64,000 bases of DNA, taken from Acinetobacter sp. ANC 4558 (GTDB lineage Bacteria > Pseudomonadota > Gammaproteobacteria > Pseudomonadales > Moraxellaceae). Below, in pieces: positions 27,655 through 35,456 of this stretch. The notes beneath the pieces were generated by a model, which was not told where the DNA came from, searched no databases, and saw nothing but the letters and a program-made list of their open reading frames with translations. Location of the stretch: positions 62,001-126,000 of the forward strand of contig NZ_NEGH01000001.1 of the NCBI RefSeq assembly GCF_002135375.1, written 5' to 3'. The stretch's first letter is position 1; each line of letters begins with the position of its first letter. The translations under genes were made by a program, and so were the position numbers.

Positions 27655-27861
27655 TCATGCGAAACAACTCACATAACCCCATTGCATTAATGTCAGTATC
27701 AATACATAAATGCATAAGTAAAAAAAGCTTGGGGCCATAATCCAACCTTTTTTGATTAATTTATCTAAGAATTTCATTGAAATACGTAAAAGTGCATAGC
27801 TCAGAATTGCTAAGACCAATAAACTTGGGACGTATACACCGTAAATATTAAACTCACCCAT
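27655..27861 (-). CDS. DUF1656 small inner-membrane protein
   Basis: A 68-residue protein starting MGEFNIYGVYVPSLLVLAIL, with two membrane helices. The GEF/xIYGVYxPxLL start is the DUF1656 signature (AaeX-like). It lies 2 bases after the FUSC gene and 37 before the HlyD gene, which is the usual place for this subunit in FUSC efflux operons. ATG 27861 is the family start; a frame opening at 27912 overlaps the FUSC gene and is not used. The precise role is unknown. Confidence 0.88.
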   Translation of the reverse strand: MGEFNIYGVYVPSLLVLAILSYALLRISMKFLDKLIKKGWIMAPSFFYLCIYVLILTLMQWGYVSCFA

Positions 27862-27863
27862 GA

Positions 27864-29942
27864 TTATGTCCCTAGCTGTCTTATAGGTCGAACAACCGAA
27901 GATAAATGACACAAACTGCTCTGAATATTATGTAAAGAAAGGATAATTCTGACGCTCACATCATCATCTTTATATTCATGAAGCTCAAAATTTAAGGCAT
28001 TTAAAAGATTTAAAATCTCACTTTCAATCTCTAAATTTAGAAGTCCCCGTTCTTTATTTTTAAATAGTTCATCTAACTTTTCTTGCAATATTTTTAATTG
28101 AGAAACTATATGGTTTTGTTCAGGTAATTGTTGAATCAGTTCTTGAATTCGTGCTAAATCGATGACTGCACTTGTTTCGATTAATGCCAAATTAATTTGA
28201 GTCTTTAATTCTTCTGACTGTATCAACTTGCTATTTAAAATACCTATGCGGTCTAACATACTGCGCAAATGACGTCTGAATTCGACACTATAAGAAAGAT
28301 GAAGTGCTTGCCGAATGGCGTGGTAATGCAATGATAATATTCGTTTTACAGTCATTTCAGGAGACATAGAACGAACCAAATGGATAATAAATACTGCAAT
28401 AATTGGTCCCATTACTGTCGCAATAGATGCATCAAAAAAAGTAATTTGATCTAAGTGATATCTATTCTGCAAGTTTAATCCCATCACCGTTCCCATTAAT
28501 AAAGGAAGACTGAACCCAATCAAAGGTGGATATGGAAATAGTGTTAAACAATAGATAATAAATGGAGCAAGAACGAGCATTAATTGCCAAAATGATGTCA
28601 CGTAAGGAAATATTCCATACGCATAAATAAATACCATTACTGAAGCATAAATACTGGCTTGAATAAAGACTTTCAATGCAGGAACAGGATCATCTAAAAA
28701 AGTAAGAATACATGCACATATTGCTGCCATTTCTGCCAACATGAATCCTGCTGACCAACCACTAATAATCCAGAAACCAGTGGCAATTAAAACCACAAGT
28801 GCAGCTGAAATACCTCCACGAATAGCGATACCATGATCACGGTGTAATTTTGGATCGTGCTGATCAAAACTTGATATACTCTCGGGTAATTTTACATTCC
28901 CCTGTTGAATACCTTGCCAAAGGAACTTAATTTCACGAATATTTTGCACAAAATGACGAAGATCCATTTTTAAGCTTAACAATAAATATTGTTGCGCTGC
29001 ATGTGCTTGACTAAATAACACGTCAAAATCTTCATCAAATTTCTTTGCAATTTTTAGCATCTGATCTTGTTCGATAATTTCAGTAGATTCTAAAAAAACT
29101 AAGATTTTACTGTGAATTTTTGCTAATTCTTGCCGATATAAAGGGCTAATTAAATCTAACTTTTTTACGCATTCAGAAATTGCAACTAAATTTGAGACGA
29201 GCATGACCATTTGATTTAACATTTCTTGCAGAGGTTTTGTCATTCCTTGTAATGTCGATTTTTCATATGATAGATAAACTGCCATCACGTGAATGTCTGA
29301 GATATCTCGCGCTAATCCACCGAGTAAATGTGAATAATCTTGTTGTCGTTGCTGTTCTAATAGAATTTTATCAAAAATCGTTTGAGTATCTTTAAATGTT
29401 TTAATCACTCGGGTTTCAATTGCTGGGCCAATATGTACTGGAAAAATTGTCAATGTGACCACCGCACTACATACAACACCTAGACTAATTTCTAGAAATC
29501 TTCCTATCGCCATGTCAAAAATACTTGTGGTATTAATTGCATAAATTGCATTAAAACAAATAATGACCGTTGTATATCCTGCTAACATAAAGATATAGCT
29601 TCGTGGCGTCCGATCTAAGAGCGAAAAATATAAGCACCAGCCGACCCAAACTGCAAGAAATAGAGTAAAAATCATTGGTGTATTAATAAATAATGGAGTC
29701 ACAATTACAGCCACAACTGCACCCAAAAGCGTTCCTAATAACCGATAAATACTTTTAGATGACGTCATCCCTGCATAAGGATTTGCAATAACAAAAACTG
29801 TTCCGACAGCCCAAATGGGATAAGCTAAATTAAGAGCAAAAGCAATATAAAGTGCCAACATTCCTGCGAGAAATGTTTTCGTTGCAAAAATAAGATCCTT
29901 TTTATTTGGTCGAAATGCGAGTAATTGATTTATTAATAACAT
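27864..29942 (-). CDS. FUSC-family (AaeB-like) efflux protein
   Basis: A 692-residue inner-membrane protein with two clusters of about five to six helices (residues 20-170 and 375-530), each followed by a soluble helical domain. This is the architecture of the FUSC/AaeB family that exports aromatic acids with an HlyD-type adaptor. FANPYAGMTSSKSIYRLLG resembles the conserved early motif after helix 2, and the second half repeats this arrangement. It is the first gene of the operon with DUF1656 and HlyD proteins. The divergent IclR-type regulator is a candidate controller. Confidence 0.87.
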   Translation of the reverse strand: MLLINQLLAFRPNKKDLIFATKTFLAGMLALYIAFALNLAYPIWAVGTVFVIANPYAGMTSSKSIYRLLGTLLGAVVAVIVTPLFINTPMIFTLFLAVWVGWCLYFSLLDRTPRSYIFMLAGYTTVIICFNAIYAINTTSIFDMAIGRFLEISLGVVCSAVVTLTIFPVHIGPAIETRVIKTFKDTQTIFDKILLEQQRQQDYSHLLGGLARDISDIHVMAVYLSYEKSTLQGMTKPLQEMLNQMVMLVSNLVAISECVKKLDLISPLYRQELAKIHSKILVFLESTEIIEQDQMLKIAKKFDEDFDVLFSQAHAAQQYLLLSLKMDLRHFVQNIREIKFLWQGIQQGNVKLPESISSFDQHDPKLHRDHGIAIRGGISAALVVLIATGFWIISGWSAGFMLAEMAAICACILTFLDDPVPALKVFIQASIYASVMVFIYAYGIFPYVTSFWQLMLVLAPFIIYCLTLFPYPPLIGFSLPLLMGTVMGLNLQNRYHLDQITFFDASIATVMGPIIAVFIIHLVRSMSPEMTVKRILSLHYHAIRQALHLSYSVEFRRHLRSMLDRIGILNSKLIQSEELKTQINLALIETSAVIDLARIQELIQQLPEQNHIVSQLKILQEKLDELFKNKERGLLNLEIESEILNLLNALNFELHEYKDDDVSVRIILSLHNIQSSLCHLSSVVRPIRQLGT

Positions 29943-30397
29943 GATTTAACCCAAATTAAAGAAACCTATCATTGAAAACAGCCTACTTTTATCGCTTAAA
30001 TAAGCATATTGTCATGCAATAAAAACTGAGGAAATTGATGTCATATTGCAAAACACGGGCGCTATAGATGCATGGTAATTTATATAGCCTCAGGGATATG
30101 CGATATAAAAACACATCATAATGAAAATAATTTTTAATCATAATAAGATATTTATATCTTAATTTTTTCAAAAAAAACACACAAAGTCAATAATAATATC
30201 TCATTATGATAATTTAACTAATTTATAAATTGCTCTACGGTGTTTTAGCATCTCTCAAACCACCAATCTTTAAATATTCACGTTAATCATCAAAATAACT
30301 GTAGAATCTAATACATTTTGCTATAAAGTAATCTGGTTGCGAAAAACTCAGCAGATCAAACCTTTTTGCTTTTGTTTATTTTATTAGGCATTCTATT
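29943..30397. other. Divergent regulatory gap, FUSC operon / IclR gene
   Basis: About 455 AT-rich bases between the divergent efflux operon and the IclR-type gene. It contains a perfect 8-bp inverted repeat TAAGATAT-TT-ATATCTTA at 30144-30161 that could be an operator. No gene, tRNA or known RNA was recognised. The IclR start is preceded by no strong ribosome-binding site. Confidence 0.5.
30144..30161. promoter_or_regulatory. Perfect inverted repeat, possible operator
   Basis: TAAGATAT and ATATCTTA separated by TT. The position in a divergent promoter region suggests a regulator site. AT-rich palindromes occur by chance here, so confidence is low. Confidence 0.3.
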
Positions 30398-31162
30398 ATG
30401 GCACTTTCAAGCTTTGGCAAAATCCTGACCGTCTTAGATCTTTTCTCTGTATCTCGATCGGTCATTAATGTCGACATCATTAGTGTAGAGCTTGGATTAT
30501 CAAAACCAACCAGTTACCGCTATCTTAAAGAGTTAGTTTCTGCTGAACTTTTACAACGATTAAGTGGTACTTCTGGTGATTATACACTGGGTTCAAAAAT
30601 TGCTATTTTGGATTATATTTCTCGTACAACAGATCCACTTGTACAAATTAGTATTCCATTCATGAAAGACATTGTAGAACGTACTGAGTTCTCCTGTTTA
30701 CTCACTCATTTAAATCATGATTCATGTATAGATTTACATGATGAAATTTTCAAAAACACCGTATTACTTTCTTACGGTCGCGGCTGCCCACGCTCTGTTC
30801 ATGTTGGCTCATCTGCTAAAATCATGTTGTCACACTTACCTAAACAACAAATTTTGAATTACTATCATCGTTTTTCATCTGAATTTTCTCAAGTTGGATT
30901 TGCTTCAGATGAAACTGACTTTTTCATGAAAATGAAGAAGATTAAAAAACAAGGATATTACTTTTCGAATGGAGAATTAGATCCTAATATTTCAGGTGTT
31001 TCCGTTCCCATCAAATTTTCAATGAAAGAGCCGCCACTCGCACTTACTTTATTAGCGTCTAAAAATCGTTTTGAATTTGTTAATTTGCAAAAACTCATTG
31101 CAATATTGCAAGAAAATGCACATTTAATTGAGAAAAAATTTCTCACACTCACCAATCATTAA
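30398..31162 (+). CDS. IclR-family transcriptional regulator
   Basis: A 254-residue protein with an N-terminal winged helix (FGKILTVLDLFSVSRSVINVDIISVELGLSKPTSYRYLKELV). The C-terminal effector domain has the IclR features SYGRGCPRSVHVGSSAKIML near residue 130 and SNGELDPNISGVSVPI near 190. Family members bind small organic acids. It is divergent from the FUSC efflux operon and convergent with pgsA. Controlling the efflux operon in response to an aromatic acid is a context-based guess. Confidence 0.87.
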   Translation: MALSSFGKILTVLDLFSVSRSVINVDIISVELGLSKPTSYRYLKELVSAELLQRLSGTSGDYTLGSKIAILDYISRTTDPLVQISIPFMKDIVERTEFSCLLTHLNHDSCIDLHDEIFKNTVLLSYGRGCPRSVHVGSSAKIMLSHLPKQQILNYYHRFSSEFSQVGFASDETDFFMKMKKIKKQGYYFSNGELDPNISGVSVPIKFSMKEPPLALTLLASKNRFEFVNLQKLIAILQENAHLIEKKFLTLTNH

Positions 31163-31226
31163 AATTAGGAATGTTTTAAAAATCTTTCAATAAGAATTAA
31201 GTTATTTTTTTATTTATATGAATTGT

Positions 31227-31262
31227 AAAAAAGCTGTTATTGAATAACAGCTTTTATTTTTT
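31227..31262. terminator. Bidirectional terminator
   Basis: AAAAGCTGTTAT (31229-31240) and ATAACAGCTTTT (31244-31255) form a perfect 12-bp stem with a 3-base loop, and a T run follows on the plus strand. The A run upstream lets it act for pgsA on the minus strand. It touches the pgsA stop codon. Confidence 0.9.
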
Positions 31263-31855
31263 TAAGGTTGTTTTAGATATGGCCATGCAGCTTTCAAATA
31301 AATGAACATTGACCATAATGTTAAAATGACAGCAGTATATAGCAAAGCATATGCAAGCATATCTAACGGTGGCCAATTTAATAAAAACACTGAAATTGCA
31401 ATCATCTGAAATGCTGTTTTATATTTTCCTACAGTCGACACAGCAACATTAGTTCTTGCGCCTAATTCTGCCATCCACTCACGTAAAGCAGAAACAGTAA
31501 TTTCACGTGAAATAATAACAATTGCAGCAAATGCCATAGAAATAGAAGGTTGCCATTGAACTAAAACAATTAATGCAGCTGCAACCATAAGTTTATCTGC
31601 AACTGGGTCTAAAAACCGTCCAAAAGCAGATGTCTGATTTAAAGTGCGCGCTAAATAACCATCTAACCAGTCTGTCACAGCTGCAATTATAAAAATTGCT
31701 GTCAAAATAATATGACGCATCATACTATCTGCTGACTCTGTAATGCCTAAGGCTGGTGGCCAATATGCCACAATCAAAAATACAGGAATTAAAGCAATAC
31801 GTGCTAATGTTAAAATATTAGGTATATTCAGGATTCGACCTGTTGTCATAGACAC
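31262..31855 (-). CDS. pgsA: CDP-diacylglycerol-glycerol-3-phosphate phosphatidyltransferase
   Basis: A 197-residue inner-membrane CDP-alcohol phosphatidyltransferase making phosphatidylglycerol phosphate. The catalytic motif DG-x2-AR-x8-G-x3-D-x3-D is complete as DGYLARTLNQTSAFGRFLDP, with the final ADK just after, near residues 65-88. The start is GTG 31855, with AAGGAG upstream; ATG 31849 two codons later is equally plausible. In many relatives pgsA directly follows uvrC; here a thioesterase gene lies between the two. Confidence 0.93.
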   Translation of the reverse strand: MSMTTGRILNIPNILTLARIALIPVFLIVAYWPPALGITESADSMMRHIILTAIFIIAAVTDWLDGYLARTLNQTSAFGRFLDPVADKLMVAAALIVLVQWQPSISMAFAAIVIISREITVSALREWMAELGARTNVAVSTVGKYKTAFQMIAISVFLLNWPPLDMLAYALLYTAVILTLWSMFIYLKAAWPYLKQP

Positions 31856-31956
31856 CGCCAGTTTTTCTCCTTAACTTTACAGTAAATGACACTCTAAAGT
31901 TGAAAATCTATTCACTGCTAATGCGCTCACTTTATACGAAATGCCTGTGTGTGTCA

Positions 31957-32751
31957 CTAGGCAAAAACTGTTATTGTTTGTCTAGAAATCGCAATTAAAC
32001 GATCATTATGATCCCATAAGTGGGCATATTCTGTTGAGTAACCATCTGCAGCAGAATCTGTAAATACCCTGTATTTCATCCAATCATATAATGTTGTTTC
32101 TAAAGGATGGATATAAGTAACATGCCATGTCAGAGAGCTTGCAGGTGCCATCTGATCAAGCATAGGTAAAATTCCAGGGGGCCACATATCAAAAGCCACC
32201 ATTAAATCTGCAACATTCATTAATCTATTTTCATGAAAGTTTGAGTTAAACCTAAACCATCCCGAAAAATCGGGTTGAGGGCTATTTGTACAAGGAAATT
32301 GCCCACTCACCCATGCTAAATCCATTTGCTGTATACATTGTGGTGCAGATTCTGGTAATTGGGTAATAGTTAGAGAGTCTACAGAAGGGAATTCAGGAGC
32401 TTGTTTTTCTTGCTGAACAATTATTTTCGAAGTACGAGGTACACCAAAACTTGCGACTAAAATACTTTGTACAGCATCATCTTGCCACAATCTCACTTCA
32501 ATTGTGGTCACAGATTTTCCTTGTCTTAAAATCTCTGCTGTGAGTTTACCTTTTGCTAACTGCACAGGACCGACAAATGTAATGCTGGTACTTAGCAATC
32601 GTTTTGAGGCATCATTGATTGTACACAGTGCCTTATACATAAGAATGCCAGCAACTAAACCACCATAAATTGTACGCCCTTGTAACCAACCTTCTGGAAT
32701 ATCAATCCAATCATGATGCGCTATCGATTCATATAGTGAATTTAGGGACAT
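31957..32751 (-). CDS. Acyl-CoA thioesterase, double-hotdog (TesB-like)
   Basis: A 264-residue protein with two hotdog halves. The N-terminal half has WLQGRTIYGGLVAGILMYKA near residue 22. The C-terminal half has a GWFRFN segment near residue 165 and the SLTWHVTYIH strand near 204, as in TesB-like/thioesterase-family proteins. It probably hydrolyses acyl-CoA esters; the chain length is unknown. It lies between uvrC and pgsA on the same strand with gaps of about 100-120 bases, so cotranscription is possible but not shown. Confidence 0.82.
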   Translation of the reverse strand: MSLNSLYESIAHHDWIDIPEGWLQGRTIYGGLVAGILMYKALCTINDASKRLLSTSITFVGPVQLAKGKLTAEILRQGKSVTTIEVRLWQDDAVQSILVASFGVPRTSKIIVQQEKQAPEFPSVDSLTITQLPESAPQCIQQMDLAWVSGQFPCTNSPQPDFSGWFRFNSNFHENRLMNVADLMVAFDMWPPGILPMLDQMAPASSLTWHVTYIHPLETTLYDWMKYRVFTDSAADGYSTEYAHLWDHNDRLIAISRQTITVFA

Positions 32752-32874
32752 TTCACATTCCTTATATAGTTTCTATTACTATAATCAATTCAACGATTCG
32801 CTAAAGTGTATATCCATGACTTCAACGTTACTAACTTTGCCATTGACAAGTTATTTAATGATCCCAAATAACCA

Positions 32875-34674
32875 TCAACCATGCAAAACTTTATAGATCG
32901 TTTTTGCCATCACATCGCCAAAACCAGGAACTAAAGTCAACTCTTTTTCAGAAGCTTTCAACACACCTTGAATGCCACCAAAATGTGTCAATAAATCTCG
33001 TCGACGTTTTGGTCCTAAACCTGGAATAACTTCTAAAATAGATGAACCCCGTTTTTTATCTCGCTTCGCACGGTGCTTAGTAATCGCAAATCGATGCGCT
33101 TCATCTCTTACCTGCTGAATTAGATGTAAGGCTTTGTGATCTTCTGGTAATTGAATTTTTTCACCATTTGTAAAGTGTAAAGTTTCCAAGCCAGGCTTTC
33201 GCCCCTCACCTTTAGATACACCCACCATAAACGCATCTAAACCTAATTCTTGCATCACTTCCATTGCCATATGTAATTGACCTTTACCGCCATCAATTAA
33301 AAGTAAATCAGGCAGCATATGTTTTTTATAGCGACGTGTTAATGCTTGTCGCATCGCGGCATAATCATCCCCTTCCGTGATATCTTGAATCGAGAATTGA
33401 CGATAGTCTCGTTTACGCACACCACCACTATCAAATACCACACATGATGCAATTGTTGCTTCACCCATGGTATGGGAAATATCAAAGCATTCGATGCGAT
33501 CAATCGGACGTCCAACCACCTGCTCAAGTTGATGGAATCGTTCATTCAACTCAAAATGATTGGCAAGTTTTCCTTTGATTGCATGTTCAACATTCATTTC
33601 AGCCAACTCAAGCCATTCAGCTCGCGTTTCACGCACTTGATGCTTAATCTTAATCTTCTTTTCAAATTGTTGATGTAACGCTTCTTCTAATTCTTTTTGG
33701 TCTGGAATATTTACATTCACAATCAGTTCCGCTGGTACTTCATCTGCGACTTGAAAATAAAAATTGGCAATAAAATCTGAGAGCATTTGCCCTAAATCAT
33801 CGCCCAACATATCAGGAAAATAACTTTTTCCTCCCAACATTTTACCATTACGTACATGCATAATTTGAACACACGTCACGCCAGCTGCATATGCAATAGC
33901 AATAATATCTGCTTCACCTTTGAGCTTATAAATGGCTTGTTGAGATTGAACATCGCGCAAAAGCGCCATTCGATCACGATAAAACATCGCTTTTTCAAAC
34001 TCTAATGCATCTGCTGCACTTTCCATTTTAGTGATTAATTCTTGATTTAATTCTTTGCTATCACCTTGTAAAAAACGAATCGAGTTATTTACATCTTCTT
34101 GATAATCTTCTGGTGAAATCAATCCAACACATGGCGCCGAGCAACGCTTTATTTGATATTGTAAACAAGGGCGTTTTCGCTGAGAAAAATAGCTGTTCTC
34201 ACATTGACGAACATTAAATAATTTTTGTAGAACAACTAGGGTATCACGTGCATTATAAGCACTAGGATATGGTCCAAAAAACTTTCCGATCTGATGTTTT
34301 CCTTTGCCTCGTCCACTGGCAATGCGTGGGTATGGTTGATCTGCTGAAATAAAAATATACACATAAGATTTATCATCACGCAGCATAATATTATACGGTG
34401 GACGATGTAATTTAATTAGGTTTTGTTCAAGCAATAATGCTTCTGTTTCCGAACGAACAACTAAGGTTTCTATATCAAAAATACGCGCAACTAAAGCCTG
34501 TGTTTTCGGATGCTCAATGGTTTTGACAAAATAACTAGAGACCCGATTTTTTAAATTTTTCGCTTTTCCAACATACAATAACTCGCCTTCTTTGCCTAAC
34601 ATTCGATAAACGCCAGGTAAAGTCGTCATATTTGCTAGAATTTTCTCAATATGCTCTCGTGCGTTTTCGTTCAC
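32875..34674 (-). CDS. uvrC: Excinuclease ABC subunit C
   Basis: A 599-residue nucleotide excision repair nuclease that makes both incisions at UvrB-DNA. The N-terminal GIY-YIG domain reads [20 protein letters not shown] near residue 20. A cluster near 160 has Cys-rich [13 protein letters not shown], then a UVR motif ([14 protein letters not shown] near 222) for UvrB contact. The RNase H-like C-terminal nuclease has ECFDISH near 392 and [12 protein letters not shown] near 457. Two helix-hairpin-helix units end the protein ([13 protein letters not shown]). Start is GTG 34674. A parS-like palindrome lies about 110 bases upstream. Confidence 0.95.
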   Translation of the reverse strand: MNENAREHIEKILANMTTLPGVYRMLGKEGELLYVGKAKNLKNRVSSYFVKTIEHPKTQALVARIFDIETLVVRSETEALLLEQNLIKLHRPPYNIMLRDDKSYVYIFISADQPYPRIASGRGKGKHQIGKFFGPYPSAYNARDTLVVLQKLFNVRQCENSYFSQRKRPCLQYQIKRCSAPCVGLISPEDYQEDVNNSIRFLQGDSKELNQELITKMESAADALEFEKAMFYRDRMALLRDVQSQQAIYKLKGEADIIAIAYAAGVTCVQIMHVRNGKMLGGKSYFPDMLGDDLGQMLSDFIANFYFQVADEVPAELIVNVNIPDQKELEEALHQQFEKKIKIKHQVRETRAEWLELAEMNVEHAIKGKLANHFELNERFHQLEQVVGRPIDRIECFDISHTMGEATIASCVVFDSGGVRKRDYRQFSIQDITEGDDYAAMRQALTRRYKKHMLPDLLLIDGGKGQLHMAMEVMQELGLDAFMVGVSKGEGRKPGLETLHFTNGEKIQLPEDHKALHLIQQVRDEAHRFAITKHRAKRDKKRGSSILEVIPGLGPKRRRDLLTHFGGIQGVLKASEKELTLVPGFGDVMAKTIYKVLHG

Positions 34675-34782
34675 AATCTGCCTTATACGCTTTTTTATCT
34701 ACTGACCTGATGTTAAGACATTTCATCTTTCTTCGAAACCACAAGATATCGAATATATTTAAAATGATTTAACCTTTTCTAT

Positions 34783-34798
34783 TTTTCCACGTGGAACA
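34783..34798. promoter_or_regulatory. parS: parS-like ParB-binding site
   Basis: TTTTCCACGTGGAACA matches the gammaproteobacterial (Pseudomonas-type) parS consensus TGTTCCACGTGGAACA at 15 of 16 positions. The mismatch is the second base. It is intergenic, between uvrC and a PH-domain gene, and contains the perfect inner palindrome TTCCACGTGGAA. parS sites are the centromere-like loading sites for chromosomal ParB and cluster near the replication origin. No other site this close was found in the window. No binding data can be seen here. Confidence 0.7.
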
Positions 34799-34875
34799 TG
34801 CTGTATTTTTACAATAGCGTCTAATCACTCAAATGAATAAAACGTGCTTAGTTCATTCTAAGCACAATTAAGAAT

Positions 34876-35337
34876 TTAAATATTTTTGAATTTATACGAT
34901 GCATCTGAAAGTTTATTTGCAATATCTGCATCATTTTGTTGCAAGGCTTGGTAGAACTTATCTTTATTTCTTGGTGATACTAAAACAAATTTATTTTTTC
35001 CACCTTTAGTATATTCAATTTTAAGTCGATTTAAAGATAAGGCAGGTGATGAAACTGAATTTGATGTAGGTTCAATTTTTTCAATGTCTGATAACTTTAT
35101 TTTCCACTTTAAAAACATGCAAGTAATGATTAGGTTTTCATGATCTACAACATAACGTGTATTCGCTACAGGCCACCAAATCACTAGAATAGTTAAAAGA
35201 TAAGTAATACTATGGAAAGGATAAGCTGTGATATTTCCCTTGGCTTGCATGGTTATTAATAGCTGAATAAGCAATCCTGTTAAACAGATTAAAAATGCAT
35301 ATACCCACCAATCTATTTTTGTATGAAACTTCTGCAT
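34876..35337 (-). CDS. PH-domain-like membrane protein
   Basis: A 153-residue protein with two membrane helices (residues 12-30 and 40-58) followed by a bacterial pleckstrin-homology-like domain: RYVVDHENLIITCMFLKWKI, the IEKIEPTSN turn, then NKFVLVSPRNKDKFYQAL. This fits the bPH_4/YdbT-like small PH family. No function is established. It is transcribed toward uvrC but separated from it by 200 bases that include the parS-like site. Confidence 0.78.
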   Translation of the reverse strand: MQKFHTKIDWWVYAFLICLTGLLIQLLITMQAKGNITAYPFHSITYLLTILVIWWPVANTRYVVDHENLIITCMFLKWKIKLSDIEKIEPTSNSVSSPALSLNRLKIEYTKGGKNKFVLVSPRNKDKFYQALQQNDADIANKLSDASYKFKNI

Positions 35338-35410
35338 ACTTTTTCCCTCTTACCTTTTATTTTATATATCAATATAGCCTTTTTAAGATAACTTTAAATT
35401 ATTTTTTATA

Positions 35411-35440
35411 AAAAAGCCGTTCATATGAACGGCTTTTTTG
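35411..35440. terminator. Bidirectional terminator
   Basis: AAAAAGCCGTTCAT and ATGAACGGCTTTTT make a 28-bp perfect palindrome with T and A tracts at both ends. It lies just beyond the stop codon of the metallophosphoesterase gene (minus strand). Confidence 0.88.
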
Positions 35441-35456
35441 TTTATTTATTTAATGA

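Noticed and set aside
32844..32850. TTGACA-like promoter element on the plus strand between the thioesterase and uvrC
   Set aside because: No plus-strand gene follows for about 6 kb.
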